From positions 1 through 8,463 of the forward strand of contig CAMWRR010000072.1 of assembly GCA_947176715.1 (NCBI GenBank): DNA of 8,463 bases, in the 5' to 3' direction. The position numbers and the translations under genes were made by a program. This document shows positions 6,317 to 8,463 of the stretch, one piece after another. Origin of the DNA: an uncultured Rikenellaceae bacterium (GTDB taxonomy: Bacteria; Bacteroidota; Bacteroidia; Bacteroidales; Rikenellaceae). Within the stretch, counting starts at the first letter, position 1, and the number at the start of each line of letters is the position of its first letter. The notes beneath the pieces were generated by a model, which was not told the origin of the DNA, made no database searches, and saw nothing but the letters and a program-made list of their open reading frames with translations.

Positions 6317-7006
6317 ATGGAACAAAGAGCCGATAACTCTGCTTATACAAGTCAAGGAAAGGTTATCTTAGGCTGTGTTCCTGTAGCTCTCGGACAAGCC
6401 ATCGCCTTTAAAAAATACGATTATCTTCCAGCAATATCCGCTATGTGGAATGATATCAACAATATCGGTGATATAACAGGTACCCGATATGAAGATGTAG
6501 TGGCACAATATCTAAGCGATTTGGCTTACCGGCTTAGGATAAGCATCACTCCTACCGGAACCAACTCCAAAGAGTGGAAAATGTTGAAATATTTAGACAG
6601 TGTCAAAAACATACACAAAATTAATTTTGAACATATAGAGAAACCCGGTTACTCTACAATGCAAGAAAAAGACATACTGATGAATTATTTTTCAGATGCA
6701 GTCCAAAAGAAAGATCCTGTGATAATAATGTCTGAAGTGAAAACAAAAGAAGGTACGGCCGGTCATGCGTTTGTTGTGGACGGAGTGAAATATTCTATGG
6801 GAGAACTATATGAAATCATAGGCACCGAATACGGTGGAGGTATTAATAAAATGTACAATACGTTAGGTTTCAAACATTACCTGTGGATCAACTGCAACTG
6901 GGGATGGGGAGGCAATTCCGACGGACTTTACGATTATGAGAATCTGAAAATAAGAAAATACGACTATACATTCACTGATATTTATTCGTTCACACGTTTG
7001 AAATAA
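6317..7006 (+). CDS. C-terminal part: catalytic domain of a C10 (streptopain-family) cysteine protease (229 aa)
   Basis: Papain-fold endopeptidase domain of the SpeB family. Seen in order: the nucleophile Cys20 in ILGCVPVALGQAIAF (family form GCVATAxAQ), the catalytic His150 in AGHAFVVDG, and the signature YLWINCNWGWGGNSDGLYDY (189-208) with the Trp-Gly-rich loop that lines the active site. The middle part (about 38-110) is divergent from SpeB but keeps the expected length. Translated from its own ATG it would lack a signal peptide and propeptide and stay in the cytoplasm, where an active protease would be harmful or useless. This favours a broken gene over a genuine split. No ribosome binding site is evident before 6317. 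The downstream lipoprotein follows after 22 nt. Confidence 0.78.
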   Translation: MEQRADNSAYTSQGKVILGCVPVALGQAIAFKKYDYLPAISAMWNDINNIGDITGTRYEDVVAQYLSDLAYRLRISITPTGTNSKEWKMLKYLDSVKNIHKINFEHIEKPGYSTMQEKDILMNYFSDAVQKKDPVIIMSEVKTKEGTAGHAFVVDGVKYSMGELYEIIGTEYGGGINKMYNTLGFKHYLWINCNWGWGGNSDGLYDYENLKIRKYDYTFTDIYSFTRLK

Positions 7007-7028
7007 ATTCGCACATAAAATATTCGCC

Positions 7029-7793
7029 ATGAAAAAATTACTCATATTCCTGCCTGTATTCGCATTTGTTTTCGGATGCGGTAAACACAACGATGATTAT
7101 AAGGAGAATATTCCGAACGGATCCCATGCCTATCCGCCTAAAGAAGAACCTACAAAGACTTATTCGCTCGATGAGTTAAGGGCTTTTTATGACGAAGATG
7201 CCGATCTGAAAGTATGCGACTATTTCATTCGAGGATACAGAACCGTCACGTCCGTAAATGTCATATATCGTGAAGAACCTCCTAAAGAGACGTATCATAT
7301 ATCGATAGAGATGAATGGTCCTACGATAAGCGGCGGTATTTACAAAAGCGATCCGAGCGACGATGGATTCAAAGAACTTGCCGAAGCCAACGGTGAAGTT
7401 TTCGGCGAAAACGATGCTATCACGCATTATTGCGCTGAAAAAACGATAATGTCGTTAAATAATGTGAAATTTTACCTGTATGCTCTCGATGACTATGATG
7501 AAAAACATCCCGCAGGCAGTCTATTGAACGATATTTGCGGATATTGGTACGGTAAACGGTTCCGAAGACCTTCGATAGGTCAATGGTACATCACGTCACT
7601 TAGTTATTACCGGAATAAATTGGATGAATTCAATGCTTCTGATGAAACACTGATAGAGACCACTTGGAGTGTCATTGATGTAGAATACCCTGCTTTGGCC
7701 GGTACATACTCATTTCACCTTATTGCCAAAAGCGGCGAAGAGGTGCTCTGCGACAAAATCATCGAGAACGTAGAGCTTCCTGCGAGAAGATAA
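7029..7793 (+). CDS. Putative lipoprotein of unknown function, co-transcribed with the C10 protease (254 aa)
   Basis: I do not recognise a family. The N-terminus (MKKLLIFLPVFAFVFGC) is a clean type II signal peptide with Cys17 as the lipidated residue, so the product is a lipoprotein, probably envelope- or surface-exposed. A polar, Pro- and Glu-rich linker (about 18-45) follows. The remainder alternates short hydrophobic and polar residues and looks mostly beta-stranded; the end (LAGTYSFHLIAKSGEEVLCDK) could be an Ig-like strand pair. Further cysteines are at 63, 135, 170 and 241, enough for two disulfides. There is no catalytic motif. The 22-nt gap from the protease suggests one transcript. 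Bacteroides C10 genes are known to sit beside small inhibitor genes, but this protein is longer and I cannot show homology, so an inhibitor or partner role is only a hypothesis. Confidence 0.8.
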   Translation: MKKLLIFLPVFAFVFGCGKHNDDYKENIPNGSHAYPPKEEPTKTYSLDELRAFYDEDADLKVCDYFIRGYRTVTSVNVIYREEPPKETYHISIEMNGPTISGGIYKSDPSDDGFKELAEANGEVFGENDAITHYCAEKTIMSLNNVKFYLYALDDYDEKHPAGSLLNDICGYWYGKRFRRPSIGQWYITSLSYYRNKLDEFNASDETLIETTWSVIDVEYPALAGTYSFHLIAKSGEEVLCDKIIENVELPARR

Positions 7794-7861
7794 CCGTCCT
7801 TTCTATTAAAGCAAAAGCGTCGTAAATATCGTTTTACGTATTTAACTGAAACATTTCATAC

Positions 7862-7903
7862 AAAAAAGCCGGATGAGTAATAGATTAACTCTCCGGCTCT
7901 TTT
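7862..7903. terminator. Bidirectional intrinsic terminator between the lipoprotein gene and purA
   Basis: AGCCGGA (7867-7873) pairs with TCCGGCT (7892-7898). The stem continues as GAGT (7875-7878) with ACTC (7888-7891) after a single bulged T, around a 9-nt AT-rich loop. On the plus strand it is followed by CTCTTTTC. On the minus strand it is followed by a run of six T (7867-7862). It serves both convergent genes. Confidence 0.88.
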
Positions 7904-7919
7904 CATCGATATAGTTCGA

Positions 7920-8463
7920 TTATCTCAAAATCGTCTCCGCACGGTCGGCGCCGACGGATACGATCTTGATGGGTACCTGCAATTCGGTCTCAATGAACGA
8001 GATGTATTTTTTAAGCTCCTCCGGCAACTCGTCGTAGCTACGAGCTTTGCTTATATCGCATTTCCAGCCCTTGAACTCGGTGTATACCGGCTCCACCTTG
8101 GCCATTGGGTCGAACGGATAGCGGTCGGTCTTTTTGCCGTCCACTATATATGAGGTGGCTACCTTGATGGTATCGAAGCCGTTGAGTACGTCGGACTTCA
8201 TCATTATGAGCGAGTTGACGCCGTTTATCATGACCGCGTATTTGAGCGCCACGAGGTCGAGCCATCCGCAACGGCGGCGGCGTCCGGTGGTTGCACCCAC
8301 TTCGCAACCCACCTCGCACAGGGTGTCGCCGTCCTTGTCGAACAGCTCGGTGGGGAAGGGACCGCTACCCACGCGCGTGCAGTAGGCTTTGAATATGCCG
8401 GAGATGCGGCCTATGCGGTGAGGGGCGATACCTAAACCGGTGCATACTCCGGCAGTGGTGGTG
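7920..8463 (-). CDS. purA: Adenylosuccinate synthetase, C-terminal 180 residues (5' end beyond window)
   Basis: Condenses IMP with aspartate using GTP to form adenylosuccinate, the first committed step from IMP to AMP (EC 6.3.4.4); cytosolic dimer. The frame is open from 8462 to the TAA at 7920. Seen in order: TAGVCTGLGIAPHRIG, then IFKAYCTRVGSGPFPTEL, then the substrate loop GATTGRRRRCGWLDLVAL, whose Thr-Thr-Gly-Arg and following arginines bind aspartate and IMP in E. coli PurA. After these come the guanine-site region MMKSDVLNGFD and the C-terminal PIKIVSVGADRAETI. The GTG at 8370-8372 is an internal valine codon, not a start. The full protein should be about 420-430 aa, so a little over half lies outside. 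It converges on the accessory genes and shares their terminator. Nothing unusual. Confidence 0.97.
   Translation of the reverse strand, partial: TTTAGVCTGLGIAPHRIGRISGIFKAYCTRVGSGPFPTELFDKDGDTLCEVGCEVGATTGRRRRCGWLDLVALKYAVMINGVNSLIMMKSDVLNGFDTIKVATSYIVDGKKTDRYPFDPMAKVEPVYTEFKGWKCDISKARSYDELPEELKKYISFIETELQVPIKIVSVGADRAETILR

Larger units (their letters stand above)
5531..7006 (+). pseudogene. Streptopain-like (C10) lipoprotein cysteine protease gene interrupted by one in-frame TGA
   Basis: Two open frames, 5531-6289 and 6317-7006, lie in the same reading frame and together make a complete C10 protease of about 491 codons. They are separated by a single TGA at 6287-6289 (codon 253), and the codons between that stop and the next ATG read KQEYPYNKF. 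C10 proteins carry an aromatic residue (Tyr in SpeB, usually Trp in Bacteroidetes members), then x-Q-x-x-P-Y-N, before the catalytic cysteine. The TGA sits at that aromatic position, so TGG to TGA is the simplest explanation. There are no other stops or frameshifts, and the catalytic residues are intact, so the lesion looks recent. Alternatives are a sequencing error, stop read-through, or independent translation of the catalytic part. Confidence 0.75.

Noticed and set aside
8134..8385. Plus-strand 83-codon open frame opposite purA
   Set aside because: Antisense shadow of the purA coding frame.

Overview
The window looks like Bacteroidetes chromosome, most probably order Bacteroidales. The signs are a short group-1 sigma factor of the Bacteroidetes type (beginning MRQLKITKSI), a textbook Bacteroidetes promoter (TTTG, 20-nt spacer, TATATTTG), mostly absent Shine-Dalgarno sequences, and Sec lipoproteins plus a streptopain-like protease typical of gut and oral Bacteroidales. 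Genus cannot be fixed from the sequence alone.

Positions 1-5042 are a block of conserved genes, all on the minus strand and visibly GC-rich. In order of transcription they are metK (S-adenosylmethionine synthetase), lemA and htpX (membrane protein and membrane metalloprotease, 3 nt apart), htrA/degQ (periplasmic serine protease) and rpoD (primary sigma factor, cut by the window edge). htrA and rpoD are 31 nt apart and probably share a transcript. The theme is envelope protein quality control next to housekeeping transcription and methionine/SAM metabolism.

Positions 5043-5530 are a divergent intergenic region. On the minus strand it holds a strong promoter, then a pseudoknot-type SAM-II riboswitch at the very 5' end of the metK transcript, then about 130 nt of leader. 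This would make SAM synthesis self-limiting. On the plus strand there is a weak promoter candidate and a 5' hairpin ahead of the accessory genes.

Positions 5531-7793 are an AT-richer accessory segment on the plus strand. It encodes a lipoprotein C10 (streptopain/SpeB-family) cysteine protease and a second lipoprotein of unknown function. The protease frame is interrupted by one in-frame TGA, exactly where the family has a conserved aromatic residue (usually Trp) just before the PYN motif. Catalytic Cys and His are intact downstream, so this looks like a recent nonsense mutation (TGG to TGA), or less likely a recoded or split gene.

Positions 7794-8463 hold a bidirectional terminator and the 3' part of purA (adenylosuccinate synthetase), converging from the minus strand. 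No RNA genes, insertion sequences or CRISPR arrays were seen.
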